A stretch of 64,000 nucleotides of DNA, taken from positions 992,001-1,056,000 of the forward strand of contig NZ_JAAGOW010000001.1 in assembly GCF_010499245.1 (NCBI RefSeq). The letters run 5' to 3'. The DNA comes from Variovorax sp. WS11 (lineage in GTDB: Bacteria > Pseudomonadota > Gammaproteobacteria > Burkholderiales > Burkholderiaceae_C). Positions 1 through 8,332 of this stretch are shown piece by piece. Made by a program: the position numbers and the translations under genes. Under the pieces are notes generated by a model. That model did not search any database. It saw nothing but the letters and a program-made list of their open reading frames with translations, and was not told the DNA's origin. How positions within the stretch are numbered: the stretch's first letter is position 1; each line of letters opens with the position of its first letter.

Positions 1-1941
1 ATGGTGGGCGCCGGCGAGATCGGGACGGCCGCCTTCGTCTCCACGCTGTGCATCTGCATCGTGTTCGTGCCGATGTTCTTTCTCTCGGGCGTGGCGCGCT
101 TCCTGTTCGTGCCGCTGGCCGAGGCGGTGGTGTTCGCGATGCTGGCCTCCTACATCCTGTCGCGCACGCTGGTGCCGACGCTGGTCATGCTGCTCATGGG
201 CCGCATGCAGGCCCATGGCGCCGCCGCCAACGCGAAGCCCAGCCTGCTGCAGCGGGTCTATCGCAGCTTCGACCGGCGCTTCGAGCGCGTGCGGCGCGCC
301 TACACGCTGGTGCTGTCGGCGCTGCTGTCCAGGCGCGGGCCCTTCATCGCGCTCTTCCTCGGCTTCTGCCTCTTGTCCTGCCTGCTGTACCCGGTGCTGG
401 GCCGCGACTTCTTCCCCAGCGTGGATGCCGGCCAGATCCGCCTGCACATGCGCGCACCCACCGGCACCCGCATCGAGGAAACGGCGCGGCTGGCCGACGA
501 GGTGGAGGCGGCGATCCGCGAGCTGGTGCCGAAGGACCAGCTCGAGACCATCCTCGACAACCTGGGCGTGCCCAACAGCGGCATCAACCTCTCCTACAGC
601 AACGCCGGCACCATCGGCACGCTGGACGGCGAGATCCTGCTCTCGCTGCGCGACGGGCACCGGCCCACGGAGGAGTTCGTCTCGCTGCTGCGCGCGGAGC
701 TGCCGAAGCGCTTCCCCGGCATCGAGTTCTTCTTCCAGCCGGCGGACATCGTCACGCAGATCCTCAACTTCGGGCTGCCGGCGGCCATCGACGTGCAGTT
801 CAGCGGCAACGACCTGGCGGGCAATTCGCAGCGCGCCGCGGAGCTGGTCAAGGCCATCCGCAAGATTCCCGGCGCGGTCGATGCCCATGTGCACCAGCGC
901 CTGGACGCACCCAGCCTCAGCCTGCAGATGGACCGCACGCGGCTGCAGCAGGTCGGGCTGACGGCACAGAACGTGGGCCAGAACGTGCTGATCGCGCTGT
1001 CGGGCAGCTCGCAGACCGCGCCAGCCTTCTGGCTCAACCCGCAGAACGGCGTGGTCTACAACGTCGCGGTGCAGACGCCGCAGTACAAGGTCGACTCGCT
1101 CGACGCACTGCTCAACATCCCGGTGGGCGGCTCGGGCGCCGGCGCCGGGCCGCCGCAGCTGCTGGGCAACCTGGTGGAGGCGCAGGCCGCGCGAATGCCG
1201 TCCGTGATCTCGCGCTACAACATCGCGCCGGTGGTCGACGTGTACGTCAGCGTGCAGGGCACCGACCTCGCCAGCGTGGCGAAAGAGGTCAAGAAGCTCG
1301 TCGACGAGATGCGGCCCAAGCTCTCGCGCGGCAGCCAGGTGACGATCCGTGGCCAGGTGGAGACCATGCAGTCCTCCTTCCTCGGCCTGGGCATCGGGCT
1401 GGCGATGGCGGTGGTGCTGGTGTACCTGCTGATCGTCGTCACCTTCCAGTCCTGGCTGGATGCCGCGATCATCATCACCGCGCTGCCCGCGGCGCTGGCC
1501 GGCATCGCCTGGATGCTGTTCCTCACCGGCACCACGCTGAGCGTGCCGGCGCTGACCGGCGCGATCATGACGATGGGCGTGGCCACGGCCAACAGCATCC
1601 TGCTGATCGCCTTCGCGCGCGAGCGGCTGACAGCCGGCGTGCCGCCGCTGTCTGCTGCGCTGGAAGCCGGCGCCACGCGCATCCGGCCGGTGCTGATGAC
1701 GGCCCTGGCGATGATCATCGGCATGATCCCGATGGCGCTGGGCCTGGGCGAAGGCGCCGAGCAGAACGCCCCGCTGGGCCGCGCCGTGATCGGCGGCCTG
1801 CTGTTCGCGACCGTGTCCACCCTGTTCTTCGTGCCGGCCGTGTATGCCGGCATCCACAGCCGCCTGGCCCATCGCAAGGCGGCGCGCGAAGCCGCAGCCA
1901 ACGCGCCGCCGCCGCTGGGCGCTGCACCCCAGGAGAGTTGA
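1..1941 (+). CDS. RND efflux transporter permease, C-terminal part (cut by window edge)
   Basis: Inner-membrane proton-driven pump of the RND superfamily, forming a tripartite efflux system with the next two genes. The visible 646 residues start inside a transmembrane block (IVFVPMFFLSGVARFLF), run through a large periplasmic loop, and end in a second hydrophobic block (GLGIGLAMAVVLVYLLIVVTF and later helices). Full family members are about 1,000-1,050 residues, so the first ATG at base 1 is probably internal and the gene begins left of the window. The stop lies 4 bases before the next start, so the genes are co-transcribed. The permease-adaptor-outer-membrane order differs from the common adaptor-first order. 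Substrate unknown. Confidence 0.9.
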   Translation: MVGAGEIGTAAFVSTLCICIVFVPMFFLSGVARFLFVPLAEAVVFAMLASYILSRTLVPTLVMLLMGRMQAHGAAANAKPSLLQRVYRSFDRRFERVRRAYTLVLSALLSRRGPFIALFLGFCLLSCLLYPVLGRDFFPSVDAGQIRLHMRAPTGTRIEETARLADEVEAAIRELVPKDQLETILDNLGVPNSGINLSYSNAGTIGTLDGEILLSLRDGHRPTEEFVSLLRAELPKRFPGIEFFFQPADIVTQILNFGLPAAIDVQFSGNDLAGNSQRAAELVKAIRKIPGAVDAHVHQRLDAPSLSLQMDRTRLQQVGLTAQNVGQNVLIALSGSSQTAPAFWLNPQNGVVYNVAVQTPQYKVDSLDALLNIPVGGSGAGAGPPQLLGNLVEAQAARMPSVISRYNIAPVVDVYVSVQGTDLASVAKEVKKLVDEMRPKLSRGSQVTIRGQVETMQSSFLGLGIGLAMAVVLVYLLIVVTFQSWLDAAIIITALPAALAGIAWMLFLTGTTLSVPALTGAIMTMGVATANSILLIAFARERLTAGVPPLSAALEAGATRIRPVLMTALAMIIGMIPMALGLGEGAEQNAPLGRAVIGGLLFATVSTLFFVPAVYAGIHSRLAHRKAAREAAANAPPPLGAAPQES

Positions 1942-1945
1942 GACC

Positions 1946-3154
1946 ATGACGGAGCAACGCCACGCGGCATTGGCCATCCATCCGATTGCCGCCGACGAGC
2001 AGGGCGAGCATCAGGAGCTGCTGCGGCGCCGCCAGATCGTGCGGCGCACACGCATCGCGGTGCTGATCGTGCTGGTGCTGCTGGCCATCGGCGCGGCACG
2101 CACGGTGTTCGTGCGCATCGCCAACGCGCGGGCGCTCGAGGCCTCCTCCACCGAGCTCGCGAAGCAGTACGTGAAGACCGCCCTGCCGCAGACCGCCGCC
2201 ACCGGCCAGACGCTGGCGCTGCCGGGCACGCTGCAGGGCTTCGTGCAGTCGCCGATCTCGGCGCGTGCGAGCGGCTACCTCAAGCGCTGGACCAAGGACA
2301 TCGGCAGCCAGGTGCAAAAGGGCGATCTGCTCGCCGAGATCGAGACACCTGAAATCGATCAGCAGCTCTCGCAGGCCATTGCCGCGCGGCAGCAGGCTGC
2401 CTCCGGCCTCGAGCTGGCGAAGAGCACGGTGGCGCGCTGGGAGAACCTTCGCAAGAAGGACGTGGTCTCGCAGCAGGACCTGGACGAGCGGCGCAGCGGC
2501 CTCGCGCAGGCCACGGCCAACGTGGCTGCTGCCGATGCCAACGTGCAACGCCTGCGCCAGACCGAGGGCTTCAAGCGCATCGTCGCGCCTTTCGCGGGTG
2601 TGATCACGCGGCGCAACGTCGACGTCGGCGACCTGATCGACGCAGGCGGCAGCCGGCCGCTGTTCCTGCTCGCGCAGACCGATCCGCTGCGCGTCTACAT
2701 CAACGTGCCGCAGGCCTATGCGCAGCTGGTCAAGGCCGGCCAGCCGGTGGTGGTGACGCAGGCGGAGCTGCGCGGCCAGAGCTTCAAGGGCGAGGTGGCA
2801 CGCACCTCGGGCGCCATCGACACGGCCACGCGCATGATGCAGATCGAGGTGTCGCTACCGAATCGAGAGGGCTTGCTGCTGCCGGGCGCCTACGTGCAGG
2901 TCTCGCTGCCGCTGGCGGCCAGCCGCGCGCTCAGCGTCCCGGCCAATGCGCTGCTGTTCCGCGCCGAGGGCACGCGCGTCGCCACGGTCGATGCCGAAGG
3001 GCGCGTGCGCCTGCGCACCATCAATGTCGGGCGCAACTACGGCGAGACGGTGGAGGTGCTGGACGGCATCACGGCCAGCGACCGGCTGATCCTGAATCCC
3101 TCGGACTCGCTGGCCGAGGGCGATGTGGTGGCGGTGGCCAAGGAACCGGCGTGA
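1946..3154 (+). CDS. RND efflux periplasmic adaptor (HlyD/MFP family)
   Basis: Membrane fusion protein of 402 residues linking the RND pump to the outer-membrane channel. A cytoplasmic N-terminus is followed by one membrane anchor near residues 37-55 (a Val/Leu/Ile run), a barrel-sandwich (lipoyl-like) half around SARASGYLKRWTKDIGSQV, an alpha-helical hairpin rich in Gln/Ala/Glu, and the returning half APFAGVITRRNVDVGDLID. The start was chosen at 1946 because AGGAG sits at 1931-1935 just upstream; a longer in-frame reading exists but overlaps the permease. The stop overlaps the next gene's GTG start. Confidence 0.9.
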   Translation: MTEQRHAALAIHPIAADEQGEHQELLRRRQIVRRTRIAVLIVLVLLAIGAARTVFVRIANARALEASSTELAKQYVKTALPQTAATGQTLALPGTLQGFVQSPISARASGYLKRWTKDIGSQVQKGDLLAEIETPEIDQQLSQAIAARQQAASGLELAKSTVARWENLRKKDVVSQQDLDERRSGLAQATANVAAADANVQRLRQTEGFKRIVAPFAGVITRRNVDVGDLIDAGGSRPLFLLAQTDPLRVYINVPQAYAQLVKAGQPVVVTQAELRGQSFKGEVARTSGAIDTATRMMQIEVSLPNREGLLLPGAYVQVSLPLAASRALSVPANALLFRAEGTRVATVDAEGRVRLRTINVGRNYGETVEVLDGITASDRLILNPSDSLAEGDVVAVAKEPA

Positions 3155-4653
3155 GCGTGCGGCGTCTTGGGGCAATTGCAGCCACTGCCTTGCTGCTCGC
3201 GGCCTGTGCCGCCGGCCCGGACTATCGCGCGCCGCAGGTCGAGGTGCCGGTGAGCTGGCAGCTGGAGGAGCCCTGGCGCCAGGCCGCGCCCGGCGATGCG
3301 CTCGACAAGGGCCCGTGGTGGCAGCGCTTCGGCGACGCGGAGCTCGATCGCCTGCAGCAGCAGGCGCTGCGCAACAGCCCCACGCTGACGCTGGCCAGCG
3401 CGCGACTCACGCAGGCGCGCGCCACGCTGTCGGCGGCCGACGCCGCGCGCTATCCGCAGCTGGGCCTGGGCGCGCGCGCCTCGCGGCTCAAGATCTCCGC
3501 CAACCGGCCGCTCACCAACTACGCGACGCAGAACTTCTCCACGGTGCAGAACGACTTCGCGCTCTCCCTCAACGCCAGCTACGAGCTCGATCTGGCCGGC
3601 CGCGTGCAGCGCTCGGTCGAGGGCGCAACCGCTTCCGCGGCGCAGTCGGCGGCCGACCTGGAGAACACGCGCCTCCTGCTCACCACCGACCTGGCCTCGG
3701 CCTATTTCAACCTGCGCGCCACCGACATCGAGCTCGACGTGCTGTCGCGCTCGATCGCGCTGCAGCGCCGCGCACTGGAGCTGGTGACGGCGCGCCACGA
3801 CCTCGGCGCCGTCTCGGGGCTGGACGTGGCGCAGCAGCAGGCCCTGCTCGACAGCACGCTCGCCCAAGTCGACGTGCTGAAGAAGCAGCGCTCGCAGTAC
3901 GAGCATGCGCTCGCCACCCTGAGCGGCACGCCGGCGCCCAGCTTTGCGCTGGCATCCGACCTGCGCCCCATCGTGCCGCCGGCCATCCCGCTCGGCGTGC
4001 CCTCGGAAGCGCTGGAGCGACGGCCCGACGTCGCCTCGGCCGAGCGCGCGATGGCCGCGGCCAACGCGCAGATCGGCGTCGCGACCGCGGCCTTCTATCC
4101 CAGCGTGATGCTGGCGCCGGTGGTGGGCGTGGACAGCCGCATGATCGAGACCTTGTTCGATGCGCCCAGCCTGCTGTGGTCGGCGGGCGTGTCGGCGACG
4201 CAGGTGCTCTTCGACGGCGGGCGCATCCGCGCCAACGTGGACTTCGCGCAGGCCGGCTACGAAGGCACGGTGGCCAACTACCGGCGCGTGGTGCTGACGG
4301 CGATGCAGGAGGCGGAGGACGGCATCAACGGCCTGGCCGCGCTCGACCGCGCGGTGACCCAGTCGCTCGCCGCCGTCGATTCGGCGCGCCGGGTGCTCGA
4401 CATGGCGACCAGCCGCTACGAAGGCGGTGCGTCGACCTACCTCGACGTGATCAGCGCCCAGCAGTCGCTGCTGGTGGCCGAGCGCCAGGCCGCGCAGCTG
4501 CAGGGCCAGCGTCTCTTGACCTCGGTCTTTCTCGTGAAGGCTTTAGGCGGCGACTGGTGCGGCGTCGAGTCGCGCAGTGCGAGCGCGAGCGCGAGCGCCG
4601 ACGCTAGAACAGACTGCCCTGCCCCGCTGCGCCGGGTGGCCGGAACGCGCTGA
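3151..4653 (+). CDS. Efflux outer-membrane lipoprotein (NodT/OprM family)
   Basis: TolC-like outer-membrane factor of 500 residues that completes the RND system. The N-terminus is a lipoprotein signal with lipobox LLAAC (Cys at residue 19), followed by AGPDYRAP, typical of NodT proteins. Two internal repeats of long helices are present. It starts with GTG in a GTGA overlap with the adaptor stop. The family usually ends shortly after a VKALGGGW-like motif; here the frame continues about 36 more residues, through a Ser-Ala repeat (bases near 4575-4600), and overlaps the convergent radical SAM gene by 50 bases. The tail may be readthrough after a lost stop. Confidence 0.9.
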   Translation: MSVRRLGAIAATALLLAACAAGPDYRAPQVEVPVSWQLEEPWRQAAPGDALDKGPWWQRFGDAELDRLQQQALRNSPTLTLASARLTQARATLSAADAARYPQLGLGARASRLKISANRPLTNYATQNFSTVQNDFALSLNASYELDLAGRVQRSVEGATASAAQSAADLENTRLLLTTDLASAYFNLRATDIELDVLSRSIALQRRALELVTARHDLGAVSGLDVAQQQALLDSTLAQVDVLKKQRSQYEHALATLSGTPAPSFALASDLRPIVPPAIPLGVPSEALERRPDVASAERAMAAANAQIGVATAAFYPSVMLAPVVGVDSRMIETLFDAPSLLWSAGVSATQVLFDGGRIRANVDFAQAGYEGTVANYRRVVLTAMQEAEDGINGLAALDRAVTQSLAAVDSARRVLDMATSRYEGGASTYLDVISAQQSLLVAERQAAQLQGQRLLTSVFLVKALGGDWCGVESRSASASASADARTDCPAPLRRVAGTR

Positions 4654-5692
4654 GATCGAGCGCGATGCGCTCGCGGTTGAAGCCCAGGCGCTGCGTCGCC
4701 TTCTCGAAGCGCTGACGGATCAGCTCGGCCCACAGCCCGCTGCCGACCATGCGGGTGCCGAAGTCGGCGTCGTAGTCCTTGCCGCCGCGCATCTCGTGGA
4801 TGCGCGCCATGATGCGGCCGGCGCGCTGCGGGTAGTGCAACTCCAGCCACTGCTTGAAGAGCGGCGCCACCTCCCAGGGCAGGCGGATCACGGTGTAAAA
4901 GGCGCTGCGCGCGCCGGCCTCCCAGGCGGCCTCGAGCACCTTTTCCATGTCCTCGGTGACGAAGGGAATCTGCGGCGCCACGCTCACCCCCACCGGCACG
5001 CCCGCCTCGGCCAGCGTGCGCACCGTGCGAAGCCGCCGGTGCGGCGCGGCGGCGCGCGGCTCCAGCTTGCGCGCGAGCTCGCCGTCGAGCGTGGTGATGG
5101 TGACGTAGACGGCTGCCAGGTGCTGGGCCGCCATCGGCGCGATCACGTCGAGGTCGCGCTCGACGGCGCTGGACTTGGTGACCAGGCCGAAGGGATGGCG
5201 CACCTCCTGGAGCAGCTCGATCACCGCGCGCGTCAAACGCAGCTCGCGCTCGATCGGCTGGTAGCAGTCGGTCGCGGTGCCGATCGCCAGGTTCTGCGGC
5301 CTGTAGCTGCGGCGGCCCAGCTCGGCGCGCAGCACCTCCACGATGTTGCGCTTGGCGATCAGCTTGGTCTCGAAGTCCAGGCCGGGCGAGAGGTTCAGGT
5401 AGCTGTGGGTCGGCCGCGCGAAGCAGTAGATACAGCCATGCTCGCAGCCGCGGTAGGGGTTGATCGAGCGGTCGAAGTGGATGTCGGGCGAGTCGTTCTC
5501 GCTCAGCACGGACTTCACGTCCTCGAAGCGCACCTCGGTCTGCAGGGGCGGCAACGGCTCGGCGGTGCCCTCTTCGAGCGTGCCCCAGCCGTCGTCGAAG
5601 GCATCGCGCGCGTCGCGCTCGAAGCGGTGGGGCAGCCGGGTCGCGGCGCCGCGGCCCTTGATGGCGTGGAGGGGAATGAAAGCGTCGGGCAT
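4604..5692 (-). CDS. PA0069-family radical SAM protein
   Basis: Radical S-adenosylmethionine enzyme of 362 residues, of the group annotated as PA0069 family and distantly like spore photoproduct lyase. The 4Fe-4S motif is RGCEHGCIYCFARP with Cys83, Cys87 and Cys90 (CxxxCxxC). Further family marks are the start PLHAIKGRGAATRLPHRFE, and LAIGTATDCYQPIER. The reaction is not known. The start at 5692 was chosen because the conserved N-terminal block begins there with GAGGCGAAG upstream; an open frame continues far past it antisense to other genes. A LexA-like palindrome lies 19 bases upstream, suggesting SOS control. Confidence 0.88.
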   Translation of the reverse strand: MPDAFIPLHAIKGRGAATRLPHRFERDARDAFDDGWGTLEEGTAEPLPPLQTEVRFEDVKSVLSENDSPDIHFDRSINPYRGCEHGCIYCFARPTHSYLNLSPGLDFETKLIAKRNIVEVLRAELGRRSYRPQNLAIGTATDCYQPIERELRLTRAVIELLQEVRHPFGLVTKSSAVERDLDVIAPMAAQHLAAVYVTITTLDGELARKLEPRAAAPHRRLRTVRTLAEAGVPVGVSVAPQIPFVTEDMEKVLEAAWEAGARSAFYTVIRLPWEVAPLFKQWLELHYPQRAGRIMARIHEMRGGKDYDADFGTRMVGSGLWAELIRQRFEKATQRLGFNRERIALDLSAFRPPGAAGQGSLF

Positions 5693-5710
5693 GGTTCTTC
5701 GCCTCGAATA

Positions 5711-5728
5711 ACTGGATGAATATCCAGT
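5711..5728 (-). promoter_or_regulatory. LexA-like (SOS) box before the radical SAM gene
   Basis: The 18-base sequence ACTGGATGAATATCCAGT is a perfect palindrome with 7-base arms and a 4-base centre. CTGG-N8-CCAG has the spacing of LexA boxes (CTGT-N8-ACAG) and resembles the known E. coli ruvAB box. It lies 19 bases upstream of the radical SAM start, so it would block transcription of that gene. I recall PA0069 of Pseudomonas aeruginosa being in the LexA regulon, which agrees. Binding itself is inferred. Confidence 0.55.
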
Positions 5729-5764
5729 ATTCCACCAATCGGGCCGGCATGCACGCGACTTCTG

Positions 5765-5800
5765 TTTCTGTGTTGACAGAAATATCGAAAATCGTAAACT
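5765..5800 (+). promoter_or_regulatory. Operator 1 and promoter of the regulator-SDR-methyltransferase unit
   Basis: Bases 5765-5782 form a palindrome, TTTCTGT-GTTG-ACAGAAA, with perfect 7-base arms. Inside it lies a -35 hexamer TTGACA (5773-5778), followed after 16 bases by TAAACT (5795-5800), a reasonable sigma-70 pair 19 bases ahead of the regulator start. A protein on the palindrome would cover the -35 box. The palindrome plus TATCGA to its right recur at 6417-6440 ahead of the next gene, so autoregulation by the encoded GbsR/MarR-type protein is likely. Confidence 0.55.
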
Positions 5801-5818
5801 GGATGCCGAGGCCACACC

Positions 5819-6400
5819 ATGCAACTGACCGACATCCAACGCAAGTTCGTGCTCCACTGGGGCGAAATGGGCTCCATGTGGGGCGTCAACCGCACCGTCT
5901 CGCAGATTCACGCCCTGCTCTTCGTCCACGGCAAGCCGCTGCATGCGGAGCAACTGTCGGAAACGCTCAACGTCGCCCGCTCGAACGTGAGCAACAGCCT
6001 GAAGGAACTGCAGGCCTGGAACCTGGTGCGCATCACCCACGTTCTGGGCGACAGGCGCGACTATTTCGAGACCAGCGTCGACGTGTGGGAGCTGTTCCGC
6101 ACCGTGGTGCGGGAGCGCAAGGAGCGCGAGTTCGACCCCACCGTTCGCATGCTGCGCGAGGTCATCGCCAGCCCCGACTTCGTCAACGAGCCGGCCGACG
6201 CGCAAGACCGCATCCGCGCCACCATGGAGCTCATGGCCAAGCTCGGCGCCTGGACCGACGAGATGTTGCGCCTGTCGCCCGGCACGCTGGACAAGGTGCT
6301 GTCGCTGGGCGCCAGCGTGCAGAAGTTCGTGCGCGGCGACGCCGCCGGCCACGGCCGGGACGACCCCGATGCCCACCATGCCGGCCTGCCCATGCTCTGA
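5819..6400 (+). CDS. GbsR/MarR-family transcriptional regulator
   Basis: Predicted DNA-binding protein of 193 residues. The segment LHAEQLSETLNVARSNVSNS reads as a winged helix-turn-helix (about residues 42-65), followed by a wing-like part (VRITHVLGDRRDYFETSVD) and a helical C-terminal half for dimerisation. This layout matches the GbsR group within the MarR superfamily. It is the first gene of a plus-strand unit with an SDR, a methyltransferase and an SRPBCC protein. Near-identical palindromes lie before it and before the next gene, which supports local autoregulation. The inducer is unknown. Confidence 0.85.
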   Translation: MQLTDIQRKFVLHWGEMGSMWGVNRTVSQIHALLFVHGKPLHAEQLSETLNVARSNVSNSLKELQAWNLVRITHVLGDRRDYFETSVDVWELFRTVVRERKEREFDPTVRMLREVIASPDFVNEPADAQDRIRATMELMAKLGAWTDEMLRLSPGTLDKVLSLGASVQKFVRGDAAGHGRDDPDAHHAGLPML

Positions 6401-6416
6401 CTTTTTTGAGTGCTTA

Positions 6417-6440
6417 TTTCTGTTTTGACTGAAATATCGA
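6417..6440 (+). promoter_or_regulatory. Operator 2, repeat of the 5765 palindrome, before the SDR gene
   Basis: TTTCTGT-TTTG-ACTGAAA (6417-6434) followed by TATCGA repeats the sequence at 5765-5788 with only two differences and keeps the palindrome apart from one mismatch. It ends 11 bases before the SDR start and overlaps the ribosome-binding region. Two copies in one short operon, each directly ahead of a start, point to a binding site of the adjacent regulator rather than chance. Confidence 0.5.
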
Positions 6441-6451
6441 GAGGAGCAGCC

Positions 6452-7363
6452 ATGTCCACCTCGCTCAACGTCCTGGTTTGCGGCGCCAACGGCTTCATCG
6501 GCAGCCGCATCGCTGCGGCGCTGCTGCAGGCCGGGCATCGCGTGAGCTGCGGCAGCGCGACGCGGCTGCGCACGGATCTGCCCCATGTTCCCATCGACTT
6601 CGCGCGCGACACCGATCCCGCGACCTGGCTGCCGCGGCTGCAAGGCCTCGACACGGTCGTCAACGCCGTCGGCGTGCTGCGCGACAGCCCGCGCCGGCCC
6701 ATGCGCGCGGTGCACACCGCCGTGCCGGCCGCGCTCTTCGAGGCCTGTGCGCAGGCAGGCGTGCGCCGCATCGTCCAGATCTCCGCCCTCGGCATCGGTC
6801 GCAGCGACGACGACAACCCCACGCAGTACGCGCACACCAAGCGCGCCGCCGAAGCCGCGCTCGAAGCGCTGCCGGCCAGCGGGCCCTCGTGGATTGCGCT
6901 GCGGCCCTCGGTCGTGCTGGGCCCCGGCGGCGACGCGGCCCAGCTTTTCCGCACGCTGGCCGCACTTCCCCTGCTGACGATGCCCGGGCCGGCGCTCGAC
7001 GCCAAGCTCCAGCCGATCTACGTCGAGGACCTGGCGCGCGCCGTGGCGGTGCTGGCCGATCCGGGCTCGCCCTGCCGCGGCGTGGTGGAATTCGGCGGCG
7101 CTCGCGAGATGACGCTGGCCGAGCTGATCGCCACGCTGCGCAGCGCGCGTCGCGCCGGCACGGCACGTGCAGCGCAGCTGGTGCGCCTGCCCGCCTGGAT
7201 GGGCGTGTTGAGCGCACGCGCGGGCGACTTCCTGCCCGGCCTGCCCTGGTGCACCGACACCCGCGTGATGCTGGAACTCGACAACGTCGCCAGCAACGCA
7301 CCGCTGGCCGAATGGCTGGGCCGCGCGCCCCGCGATCTTCGCGACTTCGCCGCCGAGCTCTGA
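6452..7363 (+). CDS. SDR-family NAD(P)-dependent oxidoreductase/epimerase
   Basis: Extended short-chain dehydrogenase/reductase-like protein of 303 residues. The dinucleotide-binding motif is CGANGFIGS with Gly11, Gly14 and Gly17, followed by a Rossmann fold (VNAVGVLRDSP, IVQISALGIG). A YxxxK-like element appears as YAHTKRAAE. The C-terminal half resembles atypical members related to the NDUFA9 type. The start at 6452 has GAGGAG 8 bases upstream; an upstream ATG at 6410 would place the operator repeat inside the gene and is less likely. Second gene of the regulated unit; substrate unknown. Confidence 0.82.
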   Translation: MSTSLNVLVCGANGFIGSRIAAALLQAGHRVSCGSATRLRTDLPHVPIDFARDTDPATWLPRLQGLDTVVNAVGVLRDSPRRPMRAVHTAVPAALFEACAQAGVRRIVQISALGIGRSDDDNPTQYAHTKRAAEAALEALPASGPSWIALRPSVVLGPGGDAAQLFRTLAALPLLTMPGPALDAKLQPIYVEDLARAVAVLADPGSPCRGVVEFGGAREMTLAELIATLRSARRAGTARAAQLVRLPAWMGVLSARAGDFLPGLPWCTDTRVMLELDNVASNAPLAEWLGRAPRDLRDFAAEL

Positions 7364-7390
7364 TTCCCAAGCCCTCGAAAAAGAAGAAGC

Positions 7391-8332
7391 ATGAACGACA
7401 CTCTTCCGCAAGGCCTCTCCTCCCTTCCGCGCACCACCGCCCCATCGCAAGCCGCCATTACACCCGGCGACACGCAGGATTACTTCACCGAGGTCGCCGA
7501 CGACTACCGCGCCTGGAGCCCCGGCTACAACATGCACTTCGGCTTCTGGCGCGCCGGCCTCAACCCCTTCCGCCGCGAAGCCATGCTGGTCGAGATGAAC
7601 CGCACCGTGGGCCGCGCGCTGCAGCTGCACCCGCAGCAGCCGGCCTGCGTGGTCGACCTGGGCTGCGGCGCCGGCGCCACCGCGCGCACGCTGGCGGCGG
7701 AGCATCCGAAGCTCTACGCGGTGACCGTGACCAACGTGCCGGTGCAGAACGCCATCGCCGCCCGGCTCGATGCCGGCGCCGGCCTGGCCGATCGCGTCGC
7801 CCACGTGCAAGCCGACTACACGCGCACCGGCTTGCCCACTGCCGAGGCCGACGGGGCCTGGGCCGTCGAGAGCGCCTGCTACGCCAACGGCAGTGCCAAG
7901 GCCGACTTCGTCGCCGAAGCCGCCCGGCTGCTGAAGCCCGGCGCGCGCCTCGTGGTGATCGACGGCTTCTTGCTGCGCGAGCGGCCCGGCCGCATCGCCG
8001 GCTGGCTGCACCGCCTCTGGGCCGACAGTTGGGCCGTGCCCACCCTGGCCGTGCGCGGCGACTTCGTGGCTGCGCTGCAGCGCCATGGCTTCGGGCAGGT
8101 CGAAGTGAAGTCGCTGCGCTGGCGCGTGGCGCCGAGCGCGCTGCACATTCCGGTGCTGGCCACCCGCTTCACACTGGCCGAGCTGTGGAAGGCGCGCGGC
8201 CGTCTCTCGCCGTGGCGGCGCAAGCACATCGTCGCGAGCTACTGTTCACTCGCGCTGGGCCTGTTCTGGCGCGACTTCGATTACTGCATGGTGACGGCCG
8301 TGCGCGATGCGCAACGCGCAGAGCCCGCATGA
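7391..8332 (+). CDS. Class I SAM-dependent methyltransferase
   Basis: Protein of 313 residues with the SAM-binding motif I VVDLGCGAGATA at about residues 87-98. The N-terminal part (YFTEVADDYRAWSPGYNMHF) resembles the small-molecule methyltransferases related to tocopherol, Coq5 and cyclopropane-synthase enzymes. Motif-like segments VVIDGFLLRERPGR and the C-terminal hydrophobic part are consistent with a lipid or terpenoid-type acceptor, but this is only a guess. The ribosome-binding region is a purine run AAAAGAAGAAG. Its stop overlaps the next gene's ATG (ATGA), indicating translational coupling. Confidence 0.82.
   Translation: MNDTLPQGLSSLPRTTAPSQAAITPGDTQDYFTEVADDYRAWSPGYNMHFGFWRAGLNPFRREAMLVEMNRTVGRALQLHPQQPACVVDLGCGAGATARTLAAEHPKLYAVTVTNVPVQNAIAARLDAGAGLADRVAHVQADYTRTGLPTAEADGAWAVESACYANGSAKADFVAEAARLLKPGARLVVIDGFLLRERPGRIAGWLHRLWADSWAVPTLAVRGDFVAALQRHGFGQVEVKSLRWRVAPSALHIPVLATRFTLAELWKARGRLSPWRRKHIVASYCSLALGLFWRDFDYCMVTAVRDAQRAEPA

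Noticed and set aside
4579..4598. GCGAGC tandem repeat as a phase-variation tract
   Set aside because: Only about three imperfect units at the very end of the gene; too short to argue for slippage control.
5693..8227. Continuation of the radical SAM frame to a 1,207-residue ORF on the minus strand
   Set aside because: The frame beyond 5692 is antisense to well-supported genes and shows only Arg/His/Gly/Ala-rich noise, as expected in GC-rich DNA.
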